Numbered from the stretch's first letter, positions 26,538 through 36,186 are shown. The stretch is 64,000 nt of DNA from JAVVTR01 sp036653535 (GCA_036653535.1 JAVVTR010000004.1:62001-126000), one strand, 5' to 3'. Made by a program: numbers and translations. The notes: a model not told the origin generated them from the sequence alone.

Positions 26538-27899
26538 ATGAAAAGATTCATAGAAACCCTAAAGAATATATATAAAATCGAAGAGTTAAGGAAACGTATC
26601 CTTTACACTCTCGGAATTATAGTTATATACCGTGTAGGTTCCTTTATTGTTTTGCCTGGTGTTGATCCTTCTCAACTGGGCGCCTTACAAAGTCAAACCA
26701 GTGATGGTTTGCTTGGTTTGTTAAATATGTTTTCCGGGGGTGCATTTTCCAATGCGTCCATATTTGCCTTGGGGATCATGCCTTATATTTCGGCTTCTAT
26801 TATTATCCAATTATTTGGAATGGCTATACCATATTTCCAAAAATTGCAAAAAGAAGGAGAGAGTGGACGAAGAAAGATGAATCAAATTACTCGTTTACTT
26901 ACCATAGCGGTTACGGCTCTACAGGCTCCGGCTTATCTTACTAATTTAACGAATCAACTCCCCCCCGATGCCTTTATTCCTTTTGATGGATCCAATCCTG
27001 GAATATTCTTTTGGATATCTTCCAGTATTCTTCTTACTGCAGGCACCTTATTTGTTATGTGGCTTGGAGAAAGAATAACAGACAACGGAATTGGAAATGG
27101 TATTTCTTTAATCATTATGATTGGTATTATTGCCCGTTTACCTTTTGCTCTATTTGGTGAATTTGTTTCTCGTTTAGAACAACAAGGAGGCGGTTTAGTA
27201 GTATTTGTCTTGGAATTGGTCGTTTTAATAGTAGTTATCTTCTTATGTATCCTTTTGGTTCAAGGTACTCGTAGAATACCGGTTCAATACGCCAAAAGAA
27301 TAGTGGGAAACAAACAATACGGCGGTGTTAGACAATACCTACCAATGAAAGTAAATGCAGCAGGTGTTATGCCTATTATTTTTGCACAAGCTTTGATGTT
27401 TATTCCTGTAACCATAGCTGGATTTGCTTCGCCTGAATCGGTAAACTCAGGATTTTGGCGTGCCTTAATGGATTTTAATGGTTTTTGGTATAACTTTATT
27501 TTTGCTCTCATGATTATTGCCTTTACTTATTTTTATACGGCAATTACTATGAACTCGCAACAAATATCCGAAGATCTGAAGAAGAATGGAGGTTTTATTC
27601 CTGGCATTAAACCCGGTAAAAGAACAGCAGAATTTATAGATGAAGTAATATCTCGCATTACCTTACCAGGATCTATATTTTTAGCCATAGTGGCTATATT
27701 ACCTGCTATTGTTCGTTTATTCGGAGTAAGTACTCAGTTTGCACAATTTTATGGAGGTACTTCTCTACTAATTTTAGTTGGGGTTGTTTTAGATACCCTT
27801 CAACAAATAGAGAGCCATTTACTAATGCGTCATTACGATGGATTAACTAAATCCGGACGTATTAAGGGACGTACTGGTGGGGCTTACGGAGTTGCATAG
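26538..27899 (+). CDS. secY: Preprotein translocase subunit SecY
   Basis: SecY forms the protein-conducting channel of the Sec translocon. The 453-residue protein has ten hydrophobic segments. The plug region follows the first helix, and cytosolic loops carry GESGRRKMNQITR and IPGIKPGKRTAEFID. GDG-type MW-GERITDNGIGNG is the conserved central signature. Bacteroidota lack adk at this spot, and map follows 11 nt later. Confidence 0.97.
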   Translation: MKRFIETLKNIYKIEELRKRILYTLGIIVIYRVGSFIVLPGVDPSQLGALQSQTSDGLLGLLNMFSGGAFSNASIFALGIMPYISASIIIQLFGMAIPYFQKLQKEGESGRRKMNQITRLLTIAVTALQAPAYLTNLTNQLPPDAFIPFDGSNPGIFFWISSSILLTAGTLFVMWLGERITDNGIGNGISLIIMIGIIARLPFALFGEFVSRLEQQGGGLVVFVLELVVLIVVIFLCILLVQGTRRIPVQYAKRIVGNKQYGGVRQYLPMKVNAAGVMPIIFAQALMFIPVTIAGFASPESVNSGFWRALMDFNGFWYNFIFALMIIAFTYFYTAITMNSQQISEDLKKNGGFIPGIKPGKRTAEFIDEVISRITLPGSIFLAIVAILPAIVRLFGVSTQFAQFYGGTSLLILVGVVLDTLQQIESHLLMRHYDGLTKSGRIKGRTGGAYGVA

Positions 27900-27910
27900 A
27901 ACACGATAAA

Positions 27911-28687
27911 ATGATTAGAACCTATTCCGAAGAGGAAATTGCATTAATAAGAGAAAGTTCTTTACTTGTTGGAAAAACCTTGGCCGAAATGGCTAAGCTC
28001 ATCGCTCCAGGAATTACCACCTTGGAATTGGATAGAGTGGCTGAAGCCTATATCCGTTCTCAAGGAGCAATTCCAGCCTGTAAGGGCTTTGAGGGATTTC
28101 CGTTTACCTTATGTGTTTCTGTTAACGAAATAGTGGTACACGGATTTCCAAGCGAATATATCCTTGAAGAGGGAGATATTGTTTCCATAGATTGTGTGGT
28201 TTTAAAAAACGGCTTTCACGGAGACTCCGCTTACACTTTTGCTGTAGGACAAGTTGCAGAACCCATACGCAATCTTATGGAAGCTACCAAAGCTTCTCTA
28301 TACCAAGGAATAGAACAAGCGAAGGCAGGAAACCGTGTGGGGGATATAGGATGCGCCGTTCAAACGTATGTGGAAAAGCGAGGATACGGAGTGGTTCGAG
28401 AACTTTGCGGACACGGAGTTGGATTGGAAATGCACGAACAACCAGATGTTCTGAATTATGGACGTAAAGGTTGTGGTCCTAAACTTATAGAAAATATGGT
28501 TATAGCCATAGAACCCATGATTACTTTAGGTAAAAGAAATATAGGTATAGAAGAAAATGGTTGGGGAATTTACACTTTAGATAGAAAACCGGCAGCACAT
28601 TATGAGCACGAACTTCTAATAGGCAAGGAAAAACCAGACATTTTATCTTCTTTTGAAGAAATAGAAAAAATATTAAACAACAAATAG
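27911..28687 (+). CDS. map: Methionine aminopeptidase, type I
   Basis: Map removes the initiator methionine from nascent chains. The 258-residue protein has metal ligands in SIDCVVLKNGFHGDSAYTF (two Asp), the histidine of GHGVGLEMHE, and glutamates in IAIEPM and YEHELLI. It starts 11 nt after secY and ends 3 nt before infA. Confidence 0.96.
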   Translation: MIRTYSEEEIALIRESSLLVGKTLAEMAKLIAPGITTLELDRVAEAYIRSQGAIPACKGFEGFPFTLCVSVNEIVVHGFPSEYILEEGDIVSIDCVVLKNGFHGDSAYTFAVGQVAEPIRNLMEATKASLYQGIEQAKAGNRVGDIGCAVQTYVEKRGYGVVRELCGHGVGLEMHEQPDVLNYGRKGCGPKLIENMVIAIEPMITLGKRNIGIEENGWGIYTLDRKPAAHYEHELLIGKEKPDILSSFEEIEKILNNK

Positions 28688-28690
28688 AAA

Positions 28691-28909
28691 ATGGCAAAAC
28701 AACTATCCATACAACAAGATGGAACGGTTATAGAATCGTTAGGTAATGCCATGTTTCGCGTAGAGTTAGAAAACGGGCACACGGTTATTGCTCATATCTC
28801 CGGGAAAATGCGAATGCATTACATTAAAATACTACCAGGAGACAGAGTACAATTGGAAATGTCGCCCTACGATCTAACCAAAGCTCGCATCGTTTTTAGA
28901 CACAAATAA
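28691..28909 (+). CDS. infA: Translation initiation factor IF-1
   Basis: IF-1 (72 residues, S1/OB fold) blocks the A-site in initiation. GTVIESLGNAMFRVELENGH and GKMRMHYIKILPGDRV are diagnostic. Confidence 0.97.
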   Translation: MAKQLSIQQDGTVIESLGNAMFRVELENGHTVIAHISGKMRMHYIKILPGDRVQLEMSPYDLTKARIVFRHK

Positions 28910-28940
28910 GACTTGAAGTAACTTTATAACAAAAAGATCC

Positions 28941-29057
28941 ATGAAAGTAAGACCATCCGTAAAAAAGAGAACGCCAGATTGTAAAATCGTAAGACGAAAA
29001 GGGAGAATCTATGTTATTAACAAGAAGAATCCTAAACTTAAACAAAGACAAGGGTAA
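28941..29057 (+). CDS. rpmJ: 50S ribosomal protein L36, zinc-free type
   Basis: A 38-codon ORF between infA and rpsM begins MKVRPSVKKRTPDCKIVRR and ends KNPKLKQRQG. It keeps only one (Cys14) of the three cysteines plus one histidine that bind zinc in the C+ form of L36. The C-minus form is common in Bacteroidota. Confidence 0.95.
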   Translation: MKVRPSVKKRTPDCKIVRRKGRIYVINKKNPKLKQRQG

Positions 29058-29101
29058 TAAAAAAACCAATTCAGAAAAAATTTTTTAAAATTCAGTAATA
29101 C

Positions 29102-29482
29102 ATGGCAAGAATTGCAGGTATAGATTTACCGAAAAACAAAAGAGGGGAAATAGGATTAACCTACATTTACGGTATAGGGAAAAGTACGGCCCGTAAAATA
29201 TTAGAGAACGCCAATATTGATTTCAATAAAAAAGTACAAGATTGGAACGATGAGGAGTTAGCTCTTATTCGTAACTTTATTGGAGATCAACTAAAAGTAG
29301 AAGGCGCCCTCCGCTCCGAAGTCCAAACTAACATCAAGCGTCTTATGGACATTGGTTGTTATAGAGGTATTCGTCACCGTTTGGGATTGCCGTTGAGGGG
29401 TCAAAGTACAAAAAACAACGCTCGTACTCGTAAAGGGAAAAAGAAAACGGTTGCCAATAAGAAGAAGGCACCTAAGGGCTAA
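29102..29482 (+). CDS. rpsM: 30S ribosomal protein S13
   Basis: S13 (126 residues) bridges to the 50S subunit. ARIAGIDLPKNKRGEIGLTYIYGIG and RHRLGLPLRGQSTKNNARTRKG are conserved. It opens the alpha-operon part of the cluster. Confidence 0.98.
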   Translation: MARIAGIDLPKNKRGEIGLTYIYGIGKSTARKILENANIDFNKKVQDWNDEELALIRNFIGDQLKVEGALRSEVQTNIKRLMDIGCYRGIRHRLGLPLRGQSTKNNARTRKGKKKTVANKKKAPKG

Positions 29483-29538
29483 GCCTAACGCTTGCTAATT
29501 AACACGTATTTGAAAACAATAAGAATATTTCAACAGAT

Positions 29539-29928
29539 ATGGCAAAAACTGCTAAAGTAACAAAGAAAAAAGTCGTTAAGGTTGAAGCCGTCGGCAAAGT
29601 ATATATTTTTGCATCATTTAATAATGTGATTATATCCATTACAAATAATGCAGGACAAGTAATCTCTTGGTCTTCATCGGGAAAGATGGGATTTAAAGGT
29701 TCTAAAAAGAACACTCCCTATGCCGCACAGATGGCCGCTGGAGATTGTGCTAAAGTTGCTTACGATTCAGGTTTACGAAAAGTAAAAGCGTATGTTAAAG
29801 GTCCGGGAGCCGGACGTGAATCCGCTATTCGTACTATTCACGGATCAGGTATCGAAGTAACCGAGATTATGGATGTAACTCCACTTCCACACAATGGTTG
29901 CCGCCCTCCTAAGAGAAGAAGAATCTAA
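29539..29928 (+). CDS. rpsK: 30S ribosomal protein S11
   Basis: S11 (129 residues) lies on the platform. SSGKMGFKGSKKNTPYAAQ, VKGPGAGRESAIR and the C-terminal PLPHNGCRPPKRRRI are diagnostic. Confidence 0.98.
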   Translation: MAKTAKVTKKKVVKVEAVGKVYIFASFNNVIISITNNAGQVISWSSSGKMGFKGSKKNTPYAAQMAAGDCAKVAYDSGLRKVKAYVKGPGAGRESAIRTIHGSGIEVTEIMDVTPLPHNGCRPPKRRRI

Positions 29929-29967
29929 CAGACCTTGATACACGTAATAATAAATTATATTTAAGAT

Positions 29968-30573
29968 ATGGCACGATACATTGGCCCAAAATCGAAAATT
30001 GCGAGAAAATTTCAAGAACCTATTTTCGGTTCAGATAAAGTTTTGGAAAGAAAAAATTATGCTCCTGGACAACATGGTGCAAATAAACGTCATTCAAAAC
30101 TGTCGGAATACGGAATACAGTTGCAGGAAAAGCAAAAAGCAAAATATACATACGGCATTTTAGAAAAACAATTCCGTAAAATTTTTCACCAAGCCGCTAG
30201 TAAAAGTGGTATTACAGGGCAAGTACTATTACAACTTATAGAATCTCGTTTAGACAACGTGGTTTATCGTTTTGGTATAGCTCCTACTCGTAATGCTGCC
30301 CGTCAATTAGTTGCACATAGACACATTACAGTTAACGGAAAACTCGTTAATATCGCCTCTTTTCAATTAAAGCCAGGGGATATGGTTGCTGTTCGTGAAA
30401 AATCAAAATCTATGGAAGTAATCACCGATTCTTTAGCAGGAAGAACTAATCAGTACAATTGGTTAGAATGGAATGCTGCAGAAATGAACGGTAAATTCCT
30501 TAGCTATCCCGAACGCGAAAATATTCCGGAAACGATAAAAGAACAATCCATTGTAGAATTGTACTCCAAGTAA
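29968..30573 (+). CDS. rpsD: 30S ribosomal protein S4
   Basis: S4 (201 residues) initiates 30S assembly. MARYIGPKSKIARKF, PGQHGANKRHSKLSEYG and an S4 RNA-binding domain around RLDNVVYRFGIAPTRNAARQLV identify it. The N-terminal cysteine zinc motif of some S4 proteins is absent. Confidence 0.98.
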   Translation: MARYIGPKSKIARKFQEPIFGSDKVLERKNYAPGQHGANKRHSKLSEYGIQLQEKQKAKYTYGILEKQFRKIFHQAASKSGITGQVLLQLIESRLDNVVYRFGIAPTRNAARQLVAHRHITVNGKLVNIASFQLKPGDMVAVREKSKSMEVITDSLAGRTNQYNWLEWNAAEMNGKFLSYPERENIPETIKEQSIVELYSK

Positions 30574-30639
30574 TTTTACTGGAGATTCTTTTCTTTTCCT
30601 TTTATCCATCACGAGTTTAAAAACATAAATTATACATTA

Positions 30640-31632
30640 ATGGCAATTTTAGCTTTTCAAAAACCAGATAAAGTAAACATGATCAGTCTGGACGATAAAA
30701 AGGGTGTCTTTGAATTTCGTCCACTGGAACCTGGTTATGGTATTACCATCGGAAACGCCTTACGTAGAATATTACTTTCTTCTTTAGAAGGTTTTGCCAT
30801 CACCTCTGTACGTATGGAAGGCGTTGAACACGAATTTGCTACCATCAAGGGGGTTGTAGAAGACGTTACCAATATTATCCTGAACCTAAAACAGGTTCGC
30901 TTTAAACAGCAAATCGAAGAACAAGATCAGGAAAAAATCCGCATGGTCATTACCAACCAGGGAGTTTTAAAAGCTGGGGATATTAATAATTTCCTAAACG
31001 GTTTTCAAGTTTTGAATCCGGAATTGGAAATTTGCCACATGGAACCAAGCGTAAAATTAACTATAGATTTAACGATTAGTAAAGGTCGTGGTTATGTACC
31101 CTCCGAAGAAAACAAAAACACCAATGATCCTGTAGGTACCATTGCCATGGATTCTATTCATACTCCCATTAAAAATGTTCAGTATGAAGTGGATAATTTC
31201 CGTGTAGAACAAAAAACCGACTACGAAAAGTTAACGCTTACTATCCTTTCGGATGGTTCTATTTCTCCTAAAGATGCGCTGAAAGAAGCTGCCAAAATCT
31301 TGATTTTCCATTTTATGCTTTTTTCGGATGAGAAAATAGCCATAGAAAATGAAGAAGATGATCTTTCTGAAGGTTTTGATGAAGGAGATTTGCACATGCG
31401 TCAACTACTAAAAACCAAATTAGCAGATATGGATTTATCTGTTAGGGCCCTCAATTGTCTTAAAGCTGCAGAAGTGGAAACCTTGGGAGAATTGGTAGCC
31501 TTTAACAAAACCGACTTATTAAAGTTCAGAAACTTCGGGAAAAAATCTCTTACAGAGTTAGACAATTTAGTAAAATCTAAGAGTTTGGAGTTTGGCATGA
31601 ACGTACAAAAATATAAATTAGATAAAGAATAA
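30640..31632 (+). CDS. rpoA: DNA-directed RNA polymerase alpha subunit
   Basis: This 330-residue subunit has an N-terminal assembly domain (FRPLEPGYGITIGNALRRILLSS, about residues 26-49) and a C-terminal DNA/activator-binding domain (about 265-325: SVRALNCLKAAEVETLGELV, then FRNFGKKSLTELD). The domains are joined by an acidic linker. Confidence 0.98.
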   Translation: MAILAFQKPDKVNMISLDDKKGVFEFRPLEPGYGITIGNALRRILLSSLEGFAITSVRMEGVEHEFATIKGVVEDVTNIILNLKQVRFKQQIEEQDQEKIRMVITNQGVLKAGDINNFLNGFQVLNPELEICHMEPSVKLTIDLTISKGRGYVPSEENKNTNDPVGTIAMDSIHTPIKNVQYEVDNFRVEQKTDYEKLTLTILSDGSISPKDALKEAAKILIFHFMLFSDEKIAIENEEDDLSEGFDEGDLHMRQLLKTKLADMDLSVRALNCLKAAEVETLGELVAFNKTDLLKFRNFGKKSLTELDNLVKSKSLEFGMNVQKYKLDKE

Positions 31633-31645
31633 GGAATTATAAGCC

Positions 31646-32185
31646 ATGAGACACGGAAAGAAATTCAATAAACTGAGCAGAACGCATTCTCACAGACGCC
31701 AAATGCTTGCTAATATGGCCTCGTCGTTAGTCTTACATAAAAGAATAAACACGACTTTGGCTAAGGCAAAGGCACTAAGATTATATGTAGAACCTCTTTT
31801 AACCAAATCTAAAGAAGATACTACAAATTCAAGACGAGTTATTTTTAGTTATTTACAAAGTAAAGAAGCTATAAATGAGTTATTTAGAGAAGTGTCGCCC
31901 AAAATTGCGACACGTCCTGGAGGATATACTCGTATTTTGAAAACTGGTTTTCGTGTTGGAGATAAAGCGGAGATGGCCATCATCGAATTAGTAGACTACA
32001 ACCAAGCTATGTTGGGAAACAAGGCAGAAGCTGCTAAAACCAAGACCCGTCGTGCTGGTTCTCGTAAAAAGGCGGAACCCAAAGCCGAAGAACCCAAAGC
32101 TGAAACTCCTAAAGCCGAAACTCCTAAAGTAGAGGTAGCAGAAACGGAAGCCAAAGTGGGTGGAAATGCAGAAATCAAAGAATAA
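31646..32185 (+). CDS. rplQ: 50S ribosomal protein L17 with repeat-rich tail
   Basis: L17 lies near the tunnel exit. The family domain (residues 1-118: MRHGKKFNKLSRTHSHRRQML, KEAINELFREVSP) is followed by a roughly 60-residue tail of alternating Lys, Ala, Glu and Pro. The tail contains several imperfect copies of PKAE(T/E). Tails of this kind occur in Bacteroidota L17. It is the last gene of the superoperon. Confidence 0.96.
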   Translation: MRHGKKFNKLSRTHSHRRQMLANMASSLVLHKRINTTLAKAKALRLYVEPLLTKSKEDTTNSRRVIFSYLQSKEAINELFREVSPKIATRPGGYTRILKTGFRVGDKAEMAIIELVDYNQAMLGNKAEAAKTKTRRAGSRKKAEPKAEEPKAETPKAETPKVEVAETEAKVGGNAEIKE

Positions 32186-32219
32186 ATTTAAACGCATTAA
32201 ATTTGGTCAGTAAAATCAC

Positions 32220-32250
32220 AAAAAGGGTAAAGTTTTCTTTATCCTTTTTT
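32220..32250 (+). terminator. Terminator after rplQ
   Basis: AAAAAGGGTAAAG (32220-32232) pairs with CTTTATCCTTTTT (32237-32249) with one G-T pair and a TTTT loop, then a T run. It would end the superoperon before eno. Confidence 0.75.
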
Positions 32251-32280
32251 ATTTATAAATACCATTAAAAATATAAAAAT

Positions 32281-33573
32281 ATGAGTAGTATTGCAAATAT
32301 TCATGCCCGTCAAATTTTAGACTCTAGAGGGAATCCCACGGTGGAAGTGGAAGTAGTTACTACCGGTGGAGCATTTGGCCGTGCTGCAGTTCCATCCGGA
32401 GCTTCTACTGGAGTACATGAAGCTGTAGAATTAAGAGATGGAGACAAAGGGATCTTTGGCGGAAAAGGCGTATTACAAGCCGTTCAGAATGTAAATAATG
32501 TAATCGCTAAAGAATTAGAGAACATGGAAGTAAGCGAACAAAATGCCATTGACACTCGCATGCTTCAAATAGATGGAACCAACAACAAAAGCAAATTAGG
32601 TGCTAATGCCATTTTAGGCGTTTCTTTGGCTTGTGCACATGCTGCAGCACAGGAAACAGGACAATATCTATATCGCTACATAGGAGGCGTAAATGCCAAT
32701 ACCTTACCCATTCCTATGATGAATATTCTTAATGGAGGTTCTCATGCTGATAGCAATGTGGATTTCCAAGAATTTATGATTATGCCTGTAGGTGCATCTT
32801 CTTTCAATGAAGCTTTACGTTGGGGATCCGAAATTTTTCATTCTTTAAAAAATGTACTAAAAAAATTAAATCTTAGCACAGGTGTGGGGGACGAAGGTGG
32901 ATTTGCTCCCAATTTAAAATCCAACGAAGATGCTATAAAAGTGATATTGGAAGCCATAGAAAAAGCGGGATACAAACCGGGCGAAGATATTTTTATTGCC
33001 TTAGATCCAGCATCTTCCGAATTTTACTTGCCAGAGGAAAAAATGTATCATTTACACAAATCCTCCGGGGAAAAACTAAGTTCTAAGCAAATGGCTGATT
33101 TTTGGACTGATTGGACCAAACGATATCCTATTCTCTCTATTGAAGATGGTATGGCCGAAGATGATTGGGATGGTTGGAAAACCTTAACCGATCAAATTGG
33201 AGCCCATTGCCAATTGGTAGGAGATGATTTGTTTGTCACCAATGAAGAACGTTTACAAATGGGTATAGAAAAAGGCGTAGCCAACTCAATCTTAGTTAAG
33301 GTAAATCAAATAGGGTCTTTAACGGAAACCATCAATGCCGTAAATTTGGCCTATAAAAACGCCTATACTGCTATTATAAGCCATCGTTCAGGCGAAACCG
33401 AGGATACTACCATCGCCGATCTTTCCGTAGCTTTAAACACCGGTTTAATAAAGACTGGCTCTGCTTGTCGTTCTGAAAGAATTGCTAAGTACAACCAATT
33501 ATTACGCATAGAAGAAACACTCGGAGAGAGCGCCTACTATTTAGGGAAAGATTTTAAATTTTTGAAAAAATAG
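32281..33573 (+). CDS. eno: Enolase
   Basis: Enolase interconverts 2-phosphoglycerate and phosphoenolpyruvate. The 430-residue protein has ARQILDSRGNPTVEVEV at the start, GDEGGFAPNL, metal-binding SIEDGMAEDDW and GDDLFVTN, and SHRSGETEDTTIADL near the C-terminus. It is flanked by terminators on both sides, so it is likely monocistronic. Confidence 0.98.
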   Translation: MSSIANIHARQILDSRGNPTVEVEVVTTGGAFGRAAVPSGASTGVHEAVELRDGDKGIFGGKGVLQAVQNVNNVIAKELENMEVSEQNAIDTRMLQIDGTNNKSKLGANAILGVSLACAHAAAQETGQYLYRYIGGVNANTLPIPMMNILNGGSHADSNVDFQEFMIMPVGASSFNEALRWGSEIFHSLKNVLKKLNLSTGVGDEGGFAPNLKSNEDAIKVILEAIEKAGYKPGEDIFIALDPASSEFYLPEEKMYHLHKSSGEKLSSKQMADFWTDWTKRYPILSIEDGMAEDDWDGWKTLTDQIGAHCQLVGDDLFVTNEERLQMGIEKGVANSILVKVNQIGSLTETINAVNLAYKNAYTAIISHRSGETEDTTIADLSVALNTGLIKTGSACRSERIAKYNQLLRIEETLGESAYYLGKDFKFLKK

Positions 33574-33597
33574 GACTTCCATCCTCCTTACTCAAAA

Positions 33598-33630
33598 GCA
33601 TTCCGATTCCTTACGGAATGCTTTTTTTTT
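33598..33630 (+). terminator. Terminator of eno
   Basis: GCATTCCG and CGGAATGC form a perfect 8-bp stem with an 8-nt loop, followed by nine T residues. Confidence 0.9.
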
Positions 33631-33632
33631 AG

Positions 33633-33640
33633 TATTTTTG
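33633..33640 (+). promoter_or_regulatory. Candidate -7 element of the patatin gene
   Basis: TATTTTTG matches TAnnTTTG directly after the eno terminator and 168 nt before the ATG at 33808. No -33 TTTG is seen at the right distance. Confidence 0.45.
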
Positions 33641-33807
33641 CTACAATATTACTATTGTAAAAAGGAAACAATAAGTTCTGATTTTTATTAATTAAAAAAA
33701 GTTAATGAAAATCAATATTTTAATTTCCAAAAGGAGGTCTATAGCGTATTTTGGTAAATACTCCACAGACCAAAAGAAACAAGCCACCTTTTACCAATGT
33801 TCACCTT

Positions 33808-36105
33808 ATGTTGAAAAGAATTGTATTTAAAAAATTTTGTTTGGTCTTATTGTGGGGAATTTTGTTCTTTACCACATTTCCTTGTATCGCCCAAACACAT
33901 AACAATATAGTTCCGCTTGATAAAACACGTCCCAAAGTTGGGGTAGTACTTAGTGGTGGTGGAGCCAAAGGGATTGCCCATGTAGGCACCCTAAAAATCT
34001 TAGAAGAGTTAGGAATTCCTATAGATTTTATTGCTGGAACCAGTATGGGGTCCATTATAGGAGGTCTCTATGCTTACGGTTATACCGCCAAAGAGTTAGA
34101 CTCCATCCTAAGAGCTGCTAATTGGACTCAACTCCTTTCCGACAAACCTCTACAAGAAGATATTTTCTTAGTAGAAAAAATCACAAATAGTTCTTATTTT
34201 ATTAAATTCCCTTACGGAAAAGGAAGCAAATCTCTCATCCCTATAGGCCTTATAAAAGGGCAACACATTAATAATCTATTTTACACCCTAACGTCCAACG
34301 CCTACCTATCCAAAGATTTCAACGATCTTAATATTCCATTTTTCTGCATAGCTACCGATATTTTATCGGGGAAAGGAATAGTCTTAGACAAGGGCAATTT
34401 AGCTATGTCTATGCGGGCAAGTATGGCAGTCCCCAGTATATTTACCCCTATTGAAATAGACTCTTTTCTCTTAGTTGATGGTGGTATTGTAAATAATTTT
34501 CCAGTGGACGAATTAAAAGCTATGGGAGCCGATATAATTATTGGAGTAGATGTAGGGTTTCAATATGCAGGTAAAGAAAAAATAAATAGTCTTATGAATG
34601 TATTAGAAGAGACCATATTTATGGGTTCTAAAGATAACATTCTAATCAATAGAAAACTTTGCGATGTATTAATAAAGCCTGATCTAAAAGGCTACACTAC
34701 CTATAGCTTTGGCAAAACAGATTCCCTATTGGCTATTGGAGAAAGAGCGGCTTTGACCGCTTATCCACAACTAAAAAAGATAGCAGAGGAATTATCCAAA
34801 TATCCAAAACCTCCTGTTACCGAAAAAAAAGAATACCACCCCCGTCCTGTATTATATATTTCCGATATAAAATATAATGGTTTAAAAAAATACAATGAAG
34901 ATTTTGTAAATCAGTCGTTGCAAATTGAGAAAAGAACATGGGTGAAATTAGCAGATATAACTAGAGGGGTGGAACGTCTTTATGGAACTTCTGTATTTGA
35001 AACCGTAACCTATGAATTTCAAAAAGACTCTCTTCGTCCAGACGAATCTATCTTGATTGTAAATGTCAAAGAAGTGCCATCCAATACTTTTAATTTAGGC
35101 TTAAGATACGATAACCAAAGATCGGTTGCTTTATTAGCCGGAACGGTACTTCATAATTTAGGGGTTCCAAACTCTCGTTTAGCTATAGATGCAGAATTGT
35201 CTCAACTACCTATGGCCAGTGCGGATTATCTCTTTATGCCTACTTGGAACCGCAAAAAACACAACTATTCGCCATGGAAACCGAGTGTTGGGATTAAATA
35301 TCAATTTTATAAACTCACCACCAATTTATATAGGGCCGCCAATGATGTAAATCGAAAAACCAGCGAAGTAAGTGTACAAAACCACAGCATTAAAATTTAT
35401 GCACAATCCAACTGGAAACGGAGTTTATTGGGTTTGGGTTTCGCCCTTGACTTTTCTAATCCTAAAGAAAGATTATCCGATCAAAGTTTAGCCCCTAATA
35501 ATTTAAGCAATAATAATTATTTTTATCCTTTTCTCTACTTTGCACACGATAGTTATAATGCGAAGTTTTATCCAACCAAAGGATTCAAAATGAATATAGA
35601 TGCGCGATTCCCAAACGGAATAAATTTGAAAAATTCAAATTTAGCTACCAGTTTTTTATCCCTATTTTGGACGGCGGAATTTGCCATCACTCCCATAAAA
35701 CGACTTTCTATCTATCCCGGTTTCTCTATTGGAGCCACCCTTTTTCGCACTAAATCACAAATTCCATTACAGCACCAATTTTACCAAGGAGGTTGCACGC
35801 CTATTAACGTTTGGAATACAGTTATGTTTCCTGGTGTATTATTTGGGCAATCGGAAGGGGCTCAAATGTGGAATCTCAAACTAAATATTCAAGTATTAAT
35901 CATTAAAAATCTTTATATTACTTTACGTGGTTCCTTGGGAAAAGCCACTAAGGATATTAAAGAGATGCTTAATCTAAAAAATTTAATCTACGGGGGAAAT
36001 ATAGGCATTTCTTATAATACCCCTATAGGCCCCATAGGACTTAGCTTTCAATCTTCCAATCTACATCCTTTCAACATTTATATTCACGTTTGCTATTGGT
36101 ATTAG
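33808..36105 (+). CDS. Patatin-like phospholipase with BamA-type outer-membrane barrel
   Basis: A signal peptide (residues 1-29, MLKRIVFKK then a hydrophobic core ending IAQ) precedes a patatin lipase domain. That domain has oxyanion loop GGGAKG (50-55), nucleophile Ser79 in GTSMG, and the catalytic Asp in LLVDGGIVNNFP. A POTRA-like segment (from about residue 350) and a C-terminal Omp85-like beta barrel follow. The protein should be autotransported to the outer membrane, like PlpD-type enzymes. The start at 33808 gives the signal peptide. The same frame is open from TTG 33751, which has a strong AAGGAGGT 12 nt upstream, so a 19-residue longer form cannot be excluded. Confidence 0.9.
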   Translation: MLKRIVFKKFCLVLLWGILFFTTFPCIAQTHNNIVPLDKTRPKVGVVLSGGGAKGIAHVGTLKILEELGIPIDFIAGTSMGSIIGGLYAYGYTAKELDSILRAANWTQLLSDKPLQEDIFLVEKITNSSYFIKFPYGKGSKSLIPIGLIKGQHINNLFYTLTSNAYLSKDFNDLNIPFFCIATDILSGKGIVLDKGNLAMSMRASMAVPSIFTPIEIDSFLLVDGGIVNNFPVDELKAMGADIIIGVDVGFQYAGKEKINSLMNVLEETIFMGSKDNILINRKLCDVLIKPDLKGYTTYSFGKTDSLLAIGERAALTAYPQLKKIAEELSKYPKPPVTEKKEYHPRPVLYISDIKYNGLKKYNEDFVNQSLQIEKRTWVKLADITRGVERLYGTSVFETVTYEFQKDSLRPDESILIVNVKEVPSNTFNLGLRYDNQRSVALLAGTVLHNLGVPNSRLAIDAELSQLPMASADYLFMPTWNRKKHNYSPWKPSVGIKYQFYKLTTNLYRAANDVNRKTSEVSVQNHSIKIYAQSNWKRSLLGLGFALDFSNPKERLSDQSLAPNNLSNNNYFYPFLYFAHDSYNAKFYPTKGFKMNIDARFPNGINLKNSNLATSFLSLFWTAEFAITPIKRLSIYPGFSIGATLFRTKSQIPLQHQFYQGGCTPINVWNTVMFPGVLFGQSEGAQMWNLKLNIQVLIIKNLYITLRGSLGKATKDIKEMLNLKNLIYGGNIGISYNTPIGPIGLSFQSSNLHPFNIYIHVCYWY

Positions 36106-36178
36106 GAGGCTTAGAAACTATCTTATTCTTAATATTAAAGCTCCCATAAATTACTTCTAAAAATTCAGTAAAAATGAG

Positions 36179-36186
36179 TATTTTTG
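36179..36186 (+). promoter_or_regulatory. Candidate promoter of the holB-ricT-gldH-PBP operon
   Basis: TATTTTTGCTAT matches TAnnTTTG, 24 nt before the holB-like ATG. The same 11-mer start (TATTTTTGCTA) occurs upstream of the patatin gene. Confidence 0.55.
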
